Shown here: piece by piece, positions 1 through 6,311 of the stretch
Layout: each line of letters begins with the position of its first letter
Position numbering within the stretch: position 1 is the first letter of the stretch
Source of the DNA: DAOTZS01 sp034434335
GTDB taxonomy: Bacteria; Chloroflexota; Anaerolineae; CG2-30-64-16
Assembly (NCBI GenBank): GCA_034434335.1
Contig: DAOTZS010000170.1
Coordinates: 1 to 6,460, forward strand
Length of the DNA stretch: 6,460 nt
Direction of reading: 5' to 3'
The notes under the pieces: generated by a model
What the model saw: the letters and a program-made list of their open reading frames with translations, nothing else
The model's database searches: none
What the model was told of the DNA's origin: nothing
Translations under genes and position numbers: made by a program

Positions 1-14
1 AGGAATTCCCAGCT

Positions 15-503
15 ATGCAGTTAGTGGTTTTCGCCCTTCTTGCCGTAATCACCCTGGCCGCCGCGTTGATGGTGGTTACCACCAGAAACCTGCTGCGCGC
101 CGCGCTGTGGCTGGTGCTTGCCTTTTTTGGCATCGCCGGCCTTTTCGTGTTGCTGAACGCCGAGTTCCTGGCTGTCGTCCAGGTGCTCATCTATGTGGGG
201 GCCATTTCAACTCTGATCATCTTCGCTATCATGCTCACCCGCCGGCTGATGGACCCGCAGCAGCCGAGGTTCAACAGCCAATGGGGCGTGGTTGGCGGGT
301 TTGCGGCACTCCTTTTCGTAGCCCTGGCCGCTATTGTCACGCGCGTGGCCTGGCCTGTGGCCACGGGCGAAGTCTCACCCGATACCATCCAGCGGCTGGG
401 GGCGGAGTTCGTCGGGCCTTATGTCGTGCCGTTCGAGGTGGCATCTGTGCTGCTGGTGGTGGCGATGATCGGCGCCATCATCATCGCGCGGGAGTGGGAG
501 TGA
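15..503 (+). CDS. nuoJ: NADH-quinone oxidoreductase subunit J (complex I membrane arm)
   Basis: Membrane subunit of proton-pumping NADH:quinone oxidoreductase (ND6 homologue), which helps link the quinone-reaction end of the complex to the antiporter-like subunits. The 162-residue protein shows five hydrophobic segments at roughly residues 2-20, 28-47, 52-75, 90-109 and 139-158. The third carries the family signature QVLIYVGAISTL (about 56-67), with the conserved Tyr60 and Gly62 at the position where the family has its flexible pi-bulge. The C-terminal segment SVLLVVAMIGAIIIARE is also typical. The length is slightly shorter than E. coli NuoJ (184). The ATG at 15 has AGGAA at 1-5 with 9 nt spacing; the upstream gene is outside the window. 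It ends 4 nt before nuoK. The reading is complete with no internal stop, and identification is secure from both motifs and gene order. Confidence 0.95.
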   Translation: MQLVVFALLAVITLAAALMVVTTRNLLRAALWLVLAFFGIAGLFVLLNAEFLAVVQVLIYVGAISTLIIFAIMLTRRLMDPQQPRFNSQWGVVGGFAALLFVALAAIVTRVAWPVATGEVSPDTIQRLGAEFVGPYVVPFEVASVLLVVAMIGAIIIAREWE

Positions 504-507
504 CAGC
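496..507 (+). promoter_or_regulatory. nuoK ribosome binding site inside the 3' end of nuoJ
   Basis: GGGAG at 496-500 lies in the last codons of nuoJ, exactly 7 nt before the nuoK ATG at 508. Because the site lies in nuoJ coding sequence and the gap between the genes is only 4 nt, translation of the two is probably coupled. The same 7-nt spacing recurs before nuoM and before the TTG candidate of nuoN. Confidence 0.75.
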
Positions 508-816
508 ATGGTTCCTCTGACCGCATACCTGGTCCTGGCTGCCGCTCTCTTCTGTATCGGCGCGTTTGGCGCGCTGGCCAGAAGGAACGCTGTGGCCGTG
601 CTGATGGGCATTGAGCTGATGCTCAACGCAGTGAATATTAACCTGATCGCTTTCTGGCGCTATACCGACCTGGCTCAGCTGACCGGCCAGCTCTTCGCGG
701 TGTTCGTTATCACCGTGGCTGCGGCCGAGGCCGCGGTCGGGCTGGCGCTGTTTATTGCTATCTACCGCCAACGGAAGACCGTAAACGTGGAGGAGATCGA
801 CGCGCTCAAGGGATGA
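508..816 (+). CDS. nuoK: NADH-quinone oxidoreductase subunit K (complex I membrane arm)
   Basis: Small membrane subunit of complex I (ND4L homologue; related to MrpC), located between NuoJ and NuoN in the assembled enzyme. The 102-residue protein has three transmembrane helices at about 3-23, 28-49 and 61-86. The two membrane glutamates known to be needed for proton transfer in E. coli NuoK are present: Glu36 in the MGIELMLNAVN motif and Glu74 in AAAEAAVGLAL (E. coli Glu36 and Glu72). The basic pair RRN at 25-27 between helices 1 and 2 is also typical. Length matches the family (about 100). The start is ATG 508 with a well-placed SD. The stop lies 18 nt before the first candidate nuoL start, consistent with cotranscription. 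Confidence 0.97.
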   Translation: MVPLTAYLVLAAALFCIGAFGALARRNAVAVLMGIELMLNAVNINLIAFWRYTDLAQLTGQLFAVFVITVAAAEAAVGLALFIAIYRQRKTVNVEEIDALKG

Positions 817-826
817 CGCGCGCTGC

Positions 827-848
827 GGGAGCCTATGGAGGTGCTCCC
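827..848 (+). promoter_or_regulatory. Possible hairpin presenting a Shine-Dalgarno sequence at the nuoL start region
   Basis: A perfect 6-bp inverted repeat, GGGAGC (827-832) and GCTCCC (843-848), encloses a 10-nt loop that contains both the ATG at 835 and a strong SD, GGAGGT (837-842). The repeat is visible directly. That it folds in the transcript and affects nuoL translation is inference. The SD is too late to serve ATG 835, and sits 7 nt before an in-frame CTG at 850. Confidence 0.4.
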
Positions 849-3147
849 ACTGCCTGCCTTGTACACGGGGCTTTCTATGCACGAATCATCGGCTGCACCT
901 GGCATCTTCAACCTCTCTGCCCTCATCCCTTTCCTGCCGCTCGCTGCATTTGCATTGATCGTGTTATGGGCGAACCGCGATAAGAAGCTGAGCGCGGGGC
1001 TCGCCATCGGAGGGGTGGGCCTGTCGTGGCTCATTGGTTGGGCCATCGCCTTCATCACTTTCGGCCTGGAAGGCTTTGGCGAGCACCCCTTCCGCATCTT
1101 TCGGGATTGGCTGCCGACCGGCCGCACGTGGCAGGCATTTGGCTTCGCGGTGGACCCACTGACCTCGGCCATGTTGATCATGGTGCCCTTTGTATGCCTG
1201 CTGATCTTCATCTACTCGGTGGGCTATATGGCTGTGGGCAAGCCGGCCGGCGATCACGACGAACGGGGCAAGCCAGCCACGCCCGGGCATGTTGACCCCC
1301 TGGCCAGCCGCTTCTTCGCCTATATCGCCCTCTTCGCCACCGGCATGTTGGGCCTGGTACTGGCCGACAACCTGATCATGCTCCTGATCTTCTGGGAGAT
1401 CATGGGGCTTTGCTCATATTTGCTGATCGGCTTCTGGTTCGCCCGCCAGTACGACGACCCCAAGAGGATCACTCCGAAGCAGGCTGGCCTCAAGGCCTTC
1501 CTGACCACCCGGGTCGGTGATACGTTGATGCTGGCCGGCATGTTGCTGCTCTATGCCCAGACACAGTCGCTCAGCTTTGCCGACATCTTCCGCCCAGAGA
1601 TGCTGGAGCACCTGGCCACGGCCACCGCCAACCTGCCACTGATCGGGCCAACCCCCTGGGCCACCATCATCGCCATCCTGATCTTCTGCGGCGCCATCGG
1701 CAAGAGCGCCCAGTTCCCACTCCATGTGTGGTTGCCCGACGCCATGGAAGGCCCCACCCCTGTCTCTGCGCTGATCCATGCCGCCACCATGGTGTCGGCG
1801 GGCGTCTATCTGGTGATCCGCACCTACCCGCTGATGGCCGCGGTGGAGCACGGGCCGGCACTCCAGTTTATCGCATTTATAGGTGCGTTTACCGCCCTTT
1901 TTGCGGCCACCATCGCTGTGGCCCAGAACGACATCAAGCGGGTGCTGGCCTACTCGACCATCTCCCAGCTCGGCTACATGTTCGCGGCTCTGGGCATTGG
2001 CGCCTATGTGGCAGCCACCTTCCACCTGCTCACCCATGCCTTCTTCAAGGCCCTGCTGTTCCTGGCCTCCGGCAGCGTTATCCATGGCATGGAGCATGGC
2101 CACCATGAGGCAGAGGGTCACCATCATCACGCACCGCCAGTCCACCAATCTACCAATCACCCCTCCTTTGACGCCAACGACATGCGCAACATGGGTGGCC
2201 TCTTCCACCGCATGCCGCGCACCGCGTGGACATTCATCATCGGCGGCCTGGCGCTGAGCGGGTTCCCGATCGTCACGGCCGGGTTCTGGAGCAAGGACGA
2301 GATCCTGGCCGATGCCTGGGTCAACGGCCATACGATTGTCTTCCTGACCCTGGCCCTGGCTGCCCTGTTGACCGCCTTCTACACCGGCCGGCAGATCGTG
2401 ATGACCTTCTTCGGCAAGCCGCGCACGGCCGCAGCCGCCCACGCCAGCGAGCACGACATCATCTTCACCTGGATGACCGTGCCGCTGATGGTGCTGGCCG
2501 TCTTCGCGGTAGCTGGTGGCTGGGTGGGCATCCCGCGCACCTTCCCGGTCCTGGGCGCGCTTTCCAGCAACCCATTCCATCACTTCATCGGCAGCCTGGC
2601 CGAAGCGCTATACATCCATGTCGAGGAGCTGCCATTCGACCCGGTGCCGCTGCTCACTTCGCTGGTGGTCGCGCTGGGTGGGCTGACGTTGGGTTGGCTG
2701 GTCTACCGCGGCGCGCGGCCGGCTGGTGGCCACGTGGAGGAGGGCGAGTACATGACAGCGCCCGAGCAGTTCGTGGACCCGCTGGCACGGCCACTGGGCC
2801 GGTTGTATACCGTACTGCAGAACAAGTACTACTTCGACGAGTTATATTACGCGCTGATCATCAAGAACGTCGTCCGGCTGTCGAACTGGCTGCTGCGCTT
2901 CGATGATGTCTGGGTAATTGATCCCATAGTGGACGGCGTGGCCGCCCTGTGGCGCAAGATATCCGAGGCCGGCCACTGGGTAGACGTCAACGTCGTGGAT
3001 GGGATCGTCAACGGCGTCGGCGCGGTGACTGATCGTGTGGGCGCCGCGGCGCGCGTGATCCAGACCGGCAGGGCGCAGAACTATCTGCTGGTGGGATTGG
3101 TGACCGTATCGGTGTTGCTGGCGGCGTTCTTGCTGCTACCGAAGTGA
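835..3147 (+). CDS. nuoL: NADH-quinone oxidoreductase subunit L (antiporter-like proton-pumping subunit)
   Basis: Distal proton-pumping subunit of complex I (ND5 homologue), with an antiporter-like helix core and a C-terminal lateral helix that runs along the membrane arm. Key residues visible (numbered from ATG 835): Glu188 in WEIMGLCSYLLIGFW, Asp229 in RVGD, Lys290 in GKSAQFPLHVWLPDAMEGPTP, Lys368 in DIKRVLAYSTISQLGYM, Lys405 in HAFFKALLFLASGS, and Lys487-Asp488 in GFWSKDE. The conserved YFDELY (666-671) begins the C-terminal arm, which ends in a last membrane segment at about 751-768. At 770 residues it is well above the E. coli 613. The surplus includes a 20-odd residue loop at about 133-158, a His-rich insert at 417-444 and a longer C-terminal arm. 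The start is uncertain: ATG 835 has a poor SD distance, and ATG 877 (residue 15) or CTG 850 are alternatives; the first 14 residues look unlike the family. The product itself is certain. Confidence 0.96.
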   Translation: MEVLPLPALYTGLSMHESSAAPGIFNLSALIPFLPLAAFALIVLWANRDKKLSAGLAIGGVGLSWLIGWAIAFITFGLEGFGEHPFRIFRDWLPTGRTWQAFGFAVDPLTSAMLIMVPFVCLLIFIYSVGYMAVGKPAGDHDERGKPATPGHVDPLASRFFAYIALFATGMLGLVLADNLIMLLIFWEIMGLCSYLLIGFWFARQYDDPKRITPKQAGLKAFLTTRVGDTLMLAGMLLLYAQTQSLSFADIFRPEMLEHLATATANLPLIGPTPWATIIAILIFCGAIGKSAQFPLHVWLPDAMEGPTPVSALIHAATMVSAGVYLVIRTYPLMAAVEHGPALQFIAFIGAFTALFAATIAVAQNDIKRVLAYSTISQLGYMFAALGIGAYVAATFHLLTHAFFKALLFLASGSVIHGMEHGHHEAEGHHHHAPPVHQSTNHPSFDANDMRNMGGLFHRMPRTAWTFIIGGLALSGFPIVTAGFWSKDEILADAWVNGHTIVFLTLALAALLTAFYTGRQIVMTFFGKPRTAAAAHASEHDIIFTWMTVPLMVLAVFAVAGGWVGIPRTFPVLGALSSNPFHHFIGSLAEALYIHVEELPFDPVPLLTSLVVALGGLTLGWLVYRGARPAGGHVEEGEYMTAPEQFVDPLARPLGRLYTVLQNKYYFDELYYALIIKNVVRLSNWLLRFDDVWVIDPIVDGVAALWRKISEAGHWVDVNVVDGIVNGVGAVTDRVGAAARVIQTGRAQNYLLVGLVTVSVLLAAFLLLPK
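2083..2166 (+). other. His-rich insertion segment within NuoL
   Basis: This stretch encodes NuoL residues 417-444, between the Lys405 helix (FFKALLFLASGSVIH) and the conserved MGGL motif at 453-456. It holds ten histidines in 28 residues, including four in a row (429-432). E. coli NuoL and mitochondrial ND5 have only a short link of the HNLNNEQ type here. The position is a loop, so the insertion should not disturb the proton channel. Its end contains two tandem 8-nt units, (C/T)ACCAATC, at 2143-2150 and 2151-2158. Metal binding is conceivable from composition only. Confidence 0.6.
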
Positions 3148-3152
3148 CATGC

Positions 3153-3165
3153 GGAGGGACTCTTC
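3153..3165 (+). promoter_or_regulatory. nuoM ribosome binding site
   Basis: GGAGGG at 3153-3158 is a near-perfect SD, 7 nt before the ATG at 3166, within the 18-nt nuoL-nuoM spacer. It fixes the nuoM start. Confidence 0.8.
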
Positions 3166-4746
3166 ATGGCTAATTCGTTGCTCACTCTTATCACCTTCGT
3201 GCCACTCCTGGGTGCTATCCTGACCTTGTTGCCCTGGGGCAGGTGGCTGGGGCTGGACAAAGACCGGGAAGAGAGCCTGATCAAGTACGGCTCGGTCGCC
3301 ATCAGCCTGCTGCCGTTGGGGCTGGCAATCGCGCTGTGGTTTGGCTATGACCAGGCCGCCGGGGGCTTTCAGTTCGAGGTCAAAGCGCCGTGGATCCCGG
3401 CCATCGGCATCAGCTACCACATGGGCGTGGACGGGCTGAGCATTCCCCTTGTCTTCCTCACCACCTTCCTGACAACTTTGGGGCTTTACTACTCAGCGCG
3501 CACGATCAAAGTCCGGGTGCGGGAGTTCTTTTTCCTCTTCCTGCTCCTGGAGATGGGGATGATCGGGGTCTTCGTCTCCCTCGACCTGGTGCTGTTCTAC
3601 GTCTTCTGGGAAGTAGGGCTGGTGCCAATGTATTTCCTGATCGGCATCTGGGGCCAGCCCAAGGACCGGCCGCAGTATTCGGCCATCAAGTTCTTCCTCT
3701 ACACCCTGGCCGGGTCGGTGTTCATGCTGCTGGCGATCCTGGGCATCTACTTCACCATTGGGTCATTCGACATGGTCGAGGCAGCCAGGCTCAAACCGTT
3801 TGCAGGGAACTTCTTCCTCTCCAGCCTGGCATTCTGGGCCTTCTTCGTGGCCTTTGCCATCAAGGTGCCGAGCTGGCCCTTCCACACCTGGTTGCCCGAT
3901 GCCCATACGGCCGCCCCCACGGCCGGCTCGGTGATCCTGGCCGGGGTCCTGCTGAAGCTGGGCGCGTATGGCATCCTGCGCATCATCCTGCCGGTCTTCC
4001 CCGACGCGTTCAAGGCTTACGCGCCGGTGGTGATCGCGCTGGGGGTGATCTCCATCATCTACGGCGCGCTGGTCTCCATGGCCCAGTGGGATCTGAAGCG
4101 GCTGATCGCCTATTCCTCGGTGAGCCATATGGGATATGTGCTGCTGGGGGTGGGCGCGGCCGCGTTTGCCATCGGCACCCCGCGCTGGGTGGATGCCAGC
4201 GCCATGGCGCTCAACGGCGCGGCGCTGCAGATGTTCAACCACGGCATCAGCACAGGCGCCCTGTTCTTCCTGGTTGGCGTGATCTACGAACGGGCACACC
4301 TGCGTGATCTGAAGATGTTCGGCGGGTTTTCCAGCAAGATGCCGTATTACTATGGCCTCTTCGCGGTGACCGCGTTCACGTCGCTGGGGCTGCCGGGGCT
4401 GGCCGGCTTCTGGAGCGAGTTCTTCGTCTTCCGGGGCGCGTTTGACATCGTAAAGGTCTGGGCAGCGATTGGTGTGCTCGGCATCGTGCTCACCGCGGCC
4501 TACATTTTGTGGAAAATCGTCCAGTACACCTTCCTGGGCCAGTACGATCCAGGGAAGATCAGGCATTGGACCGACGTGGAGACCGGCGCCGAGCTACATG
4601 AGCCGAAGGATGTGGCGCTCTTCGAGAAGGTGACGTTGTGGCCACTGGTGTTCTTCATGGTGCTCTTCGGCATCTACCCCGCGCCGATCCTGAACTTCTT
4701 CAACGGCACCTTTACCGGCCTGATGAGCAGCCTCGCAGGCAAGTGA
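3166..4746 (+). CDS. nuoM: NADH-quinone oxidoreductase subunit M (antiporter-like proton-pumping subunit)
   Basis: Second antiporter-like subunit of the complex I membrane arm (ND4 homologue), sitting between NuoL and NuoN and pumping protons. The 526-residue protein is close to E. coli NuoM (509) and is hydrophobic throughout. Essential residues can be placed: Glu149 in FWEVGLVPMYFLIG (E. coli Glu144), Lys233 in AIKVPSWPFHTWLPDAHTAAPTAG (E. coli Lys234), Lys264 in LLKLGAYG (E. coli Lys265), Lys311 and His321 in DLKRLIAYSSVSHMGY, His359 in FNHGIS (E. coli His348), and Glu418 in GFWSEFF (E. coli Glu407). The terminal Glu in the last motif, where NuoL and NuoN have Lys, is the hallmark that separates NuoM from its paralogues. 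ATG 3166 is supported by an ideal SD. The stop lies 12 nt before the first nuoN start candidate. It appears intact. Confidence 0.98.
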   Translation: MANSLLTLITFVPLLGAILTLLPWGRWLGLDKDREESLIKYGSVAISLLPLGLAIALWFGYDQAAGGFQFEVKAPWIPAIGISYHMGVDGLSIPLVFLTTFLTTLGLYYSARTIKVRVREFFFLFLLLEMGMIGVFVSLDLVLFYVFWEVGLVPMYFLIGIWGQPKDRPQYSAIKFFLYTLAGSVFMLLAILGIYFTIGSFDMVEAARLKPFAGNFFLSSLAFWAFFVAFAIKVPSWPFHTWLPDAHTAAPTAGSVILAGVLLKLGAYGILRIILPVFPDAFKAYAPVVIALGVISIIYGALVSMAQWDLKRLIAYSSVSHMGYVLLGVGAAAFAIGTPRWVDASAMALNGAALQMFNHGISTGALFFLVGVIYERAHLRDLKMFGGFSSKMPYYYGLFAVTAFTSLGLPGLAGFWSEFFVFRGAFDIVKVWAAIGVLGIVLTAAYILWKIVQYTFLGQYDPGKIRHWTDVETGAELHEPKDVALFEKVTLWPLVFFMVLFGIYPAPILNFFNGTFTGLMSSLAGK

Positions 4747-4751
4747 GGCGG

Positions 4752-4767
4752 GGAGGTCGTGGCCTTG
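4752..4767 (+). promoter_or_regulatory. nuoN ribosome binding site, favouring a TTG start at 4765
   Basis: GGAGGT at 4752-4757 ends only 1 nt before GTG 4759, too close for a normal initiation complex, but is 7 nt before the in-frame TTG at 4765, the spacing seen for nuoK and nuoM. GTG 4759 could instead use the weaker GAGG at 4745-4748, 10 nt away and overlapping the nuoM stop. The two starts differ by two residues. Confidence 0.6.
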
Positions 4768-6237
4768 ACCCTGAGCGATTTGCCCTATCTTCTGCCTGAA
4801 CTCATCCTTCTGCTGGCTGCCACGCTGGTGTTTGTATTGGATGCCTTCCTGCCGCAGCGGCAATGGCAGGCGCGGCTGCCCTATATTGCCCTGGCCGGGC
4901 TGGCCGCGGCGGCCCTGGGCCTGATCCCCAGCCTGGGCCGGCTACCGCAGGCGGTGGCCAGCTTGCTGGTTGTGGATCCCTTTGCGGTTTTTCTCAAGGC
5001 CCTGGCGCTCATCGGCGTGGCCGTGGTGATCCTGACCGCCATCCCCTACATGATAGGCCGGACGAAGTATCATGGCGAGTTCTACGCCCTGCTGTTGGTG
5101 GTGGCTGCGGCCATCTGTCTGGCGGTCAGCGCGGCCAACCTGGTGACAGTCTATCTGAGCATGGAGTTCCTCAGCATCACCAGCTATGTGCTGGCCGGCT
5201 ACCTGCGCCACGATGAGAAGTCGGGCGAGGCAGCGCTGAAGTATTTCCTGTACGGCGCGACCGCGTCCGCGGTGATGCTCTACGGCATGTCGCTGCTCTA
5301 TGGCGCTACCGGCACGACCGATCTGGCCGGCATTGCAGCCGCGCTTGCCGGCCAGGGCCAGGGTCAGCTTGTCTGGCTGGGGGTGCCGGCCTTGATCTTG
5401 CTCCTGGCCGGCTTCGGTTTCAAGGCCAGCCTGGTGCCCTTCCATCAGTGGGCGCCCGACACCTACGAGGGCGCGCCGACCCCGGTGACCGCCTTCCTGG
5501 CAACCGCGTCCAAGGCCGCAGGGTTTGCCATCTTGATGCGGGTTTTCCTGGTGGCCATGGCGCCGTTGACGGATCAATGGAGCGCGCTGCTGGCCGCGGT
5601 TGCCGTACTCACCATGACCATCGGCAACCTGAGCGCGCTGCGGCAGGCCAACCTCAAGCGCCTGCTGGCGTATTCGTCCATTGCACAGGCCGGGTACATC
5701 CTCATCGGTGTCGCCGCGGTATTGTCTGGCAGCAACACGACGTTCACCGGTATCAACGGGGTGCTGATTTATCTGTTCGCCTATCTGTTCACCAACGTGG
5801 GCGCGTTTGCCGTGGTCACGGCCATCGAGGCCGCGACGGGCAAGGTAGTGCTGAGGGACTATGCGGGGCTGGTCCACCGCTCGCCCTGGCTGGCCGCCTT
5901 GCTGACGATCTTCCTGCTCTCGCTGGCCGGCATTCCACCGACTGGCGGTTTCCTGGGCAAGTTCTTTGTGTTCGGGGCGGCCGTGCAGCGCCAGATGTGG
6001 GTGCTGGTGGCCATTGCTGCCGTGAACAGTGTGGTGGCCGCGTTTTACTATTTGAATGTGGTGCGCTACATGTTTCTTATGCCGGCAGAGGAGGGTGCAG
6101 AGCCGGTTGCTGTGGCACGGCCGCTGGCCGCGGCGCTGGGCATTACCGCCGTTGTGACCATGCTGCTGGGTGTGGTGCCCGGCCCGTTGATTGCCTGGGC
6201 CTCCAGCTCGGCGGCCAGGCTGCTGGCCTGGCGATAG
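4759..6237 (+). CDS. nuoN: NADH-quinone oxidoreductase subunit N (antiporter-like proton-pumping subunit)
   Basis: Third antiporter-like subunit of complex I (ND2 homologue), adjoining NuoK and NuoJ in the membrane arm. The 492-residue protein matches the usual length (E. coli 485), with about 14 membrane segments. Key residues: Glu136 in SMEFLSITSYVLAGY (E. coli Glu133), Lys161 in ALKYFLYGA (E. coli Lys158), Lys222 and His229 in FKASLVPFHQWAPDTYEGAP (E. coli Lys217 and His224), Lys252 in ASKAAGFA (E. coli Lys247), Lys300 in NLKRLLAYSSIAQAGY, and Lys401 in PPTGGFLGKFFVF (E. coli Lys395). The N terminus, with an early LPELILLLAA helix, is typical. The start is GTG 4759 or, by SD spacing, TTG 4765. 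It ends with TAG at 6235, and a small perfect hairpin lies in its last codons. It is the last recognised complex I gene here. Confidence 0.97.
   Translation: MALTLSDLPYLLPELILLLAATLVFVLDAFLPQRQWQARLPYIALAGLAAAALGLIPSLGRLPQAVASLLVVDPFAVFLKALALIGVAVVILTAIPYMIGRTKYHGEFYALLLVVAAAICLAVSAANLVTVYLSMEFLSITSYVLAGYLRHDEKSGEAALKYFLYGATASAVMLYGMSLLYGATGTTDLAGIAAALAGQGQGQLVWLGVPALILLLAGFGFKASLVPFHQWAPDTYEGAPTPVTAFLATASKAAGFAILMRVFLVAMAPLTDQWSALLAAVAVLTMTIGNLSALRQANLKRLLAYSSIAQAGYILIGVAAVLSGSNTTFTGINGVLIYLFAYLFTNVGAFAVVTAIEAATGKVVLRDYAGLVHRSPWLAALLTIFLLSLAGIPPTGGFLGKFFVFGAAVQRQMWVLVAIAAVNSVVAAFYYLNVVRYMFLMPAEEGAEPVAVARPLAAALGITAVVTMLLGVVPGPLIAWASSSAARLLAWR
6214..6232 (+). repeat. Short perfect stem-loop at the 3' end of nuoN
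   Basis: GCCAGGC (6214-6220) and GCCTGGC (6226-6232) form a perfect 7-bp stem with a 5-nt loop, ending just before the TAG stop. It has no following T tract, so it is not a classical intrinsic terminator. It may stabilise the mRNA 3' end, or may simply reflect GC-rich Ala/Arg/Leu codons. Confidence 0.35.
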
Positions 6238-6250
6238 GCCCCCCAGCCCT

Positions 6251-6295
6251 TCCCTCCCCCGCCAGCCCTCCGTAGGGGGCGCGGCAGGGGGGGGG
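6251..6295 (+). repeat. GC-rich imperfect inverted repeat with a G9 run in the spacer after nuoN
   Basis: The 74-nt gap between nuoN and the next gene is mostly a C-rich arm (6251-6263) facing a G-rich arm (6283-6295). They pair over about 13 positions with one C-A mismatch and a few G-U pairs. Inside is a smaller CCCT (6266-6269) / AGGG (6274-6277) hairpin. The right arm ends in nine consecutive Gs (6287-6295). No T tract follows, so termination is possible but not of the classical Rho-independent type. It could equally be an mRNA processing or stabilising element, or a copy of a dispersed palindromic intergenic repeat. Confidence 0.5.
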
Positions 6296-6296
6296 T

Positions 6297-6311
6297 GAGG
6301 AGAGGTATTGG
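6297..6311 (+). promoter_or_regulatory. Ribosome binding site of the downstream partial gene
   Basis: The purine-rich GAGGAGAGG (6297-6305) gives a strong SD 6 nt before the GTG at 6312 (or AGGAG at 6298-6302 with 9 nt). It is the main support for calling the partial reading frame a real gene with a GTG start. Confidence 0.6.

Noticed and set aside
2..9. Palindrome GGAATTCC just upstream of nuoJ
   Set aside because: An 8-nt palindrome at the window edge can occur by chance; its AGGA part is better explained as the nuoJ SD.
1414..2583. A 389-codon open frame on the minus strand, antisense to nuoL
   Set aside because: It lies entirely within nuoL, and its translation is hydrophilic, rich in Gly/His/Gln/Asp and without any domain. 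Long antisense frames are expected opposite GC-rich coding sequence with G/C-biased third positions.
2226..2906. A 226-codon + strand frame overlapping nuoL in another phase
   Set aside because: The Arg/Pro/Gly-rich translation is typical of an out-of-frame reading. nuoL stays open with conserved features such as YFDELY, so there is no frameshift.
3763..4566. A 267-codon open frame on the minus strand, antisense to nuoM
   Set aside because: A shadow of nuoM with no SD or domain support; nuoM motifs are intact throughout.
4942..5877. A 311-codon open frame on the minus strand, antisense to nuoN
   Set aside because: Same low-complexity charged composition and no recognisable motif; nuoN on the + strand has a complete set of family residues over this span.
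15..6237. Possibility that the nuoL/M/N genes are an Mrp antiporter or a hydrogenase (Ech/Mbh/Hyf) membrane module
   Set aside because: The gene order J-K-L-M-N, three distinct antiporter-like paralogues, a typical NuoJ and the Glu418 hallmark of NuoM all fit complex I. Mrp or hydrogenase partner genes such as MrpE/F/G or hydrogenase subunits are absent.
5448..6275. A 275-codon + strand frame overlapping nuoN and running past its stop
   Set aside because: Arg/Gly-rich out-of-phase reading; nuoN itself continues to a normal family C terminus at 6237.
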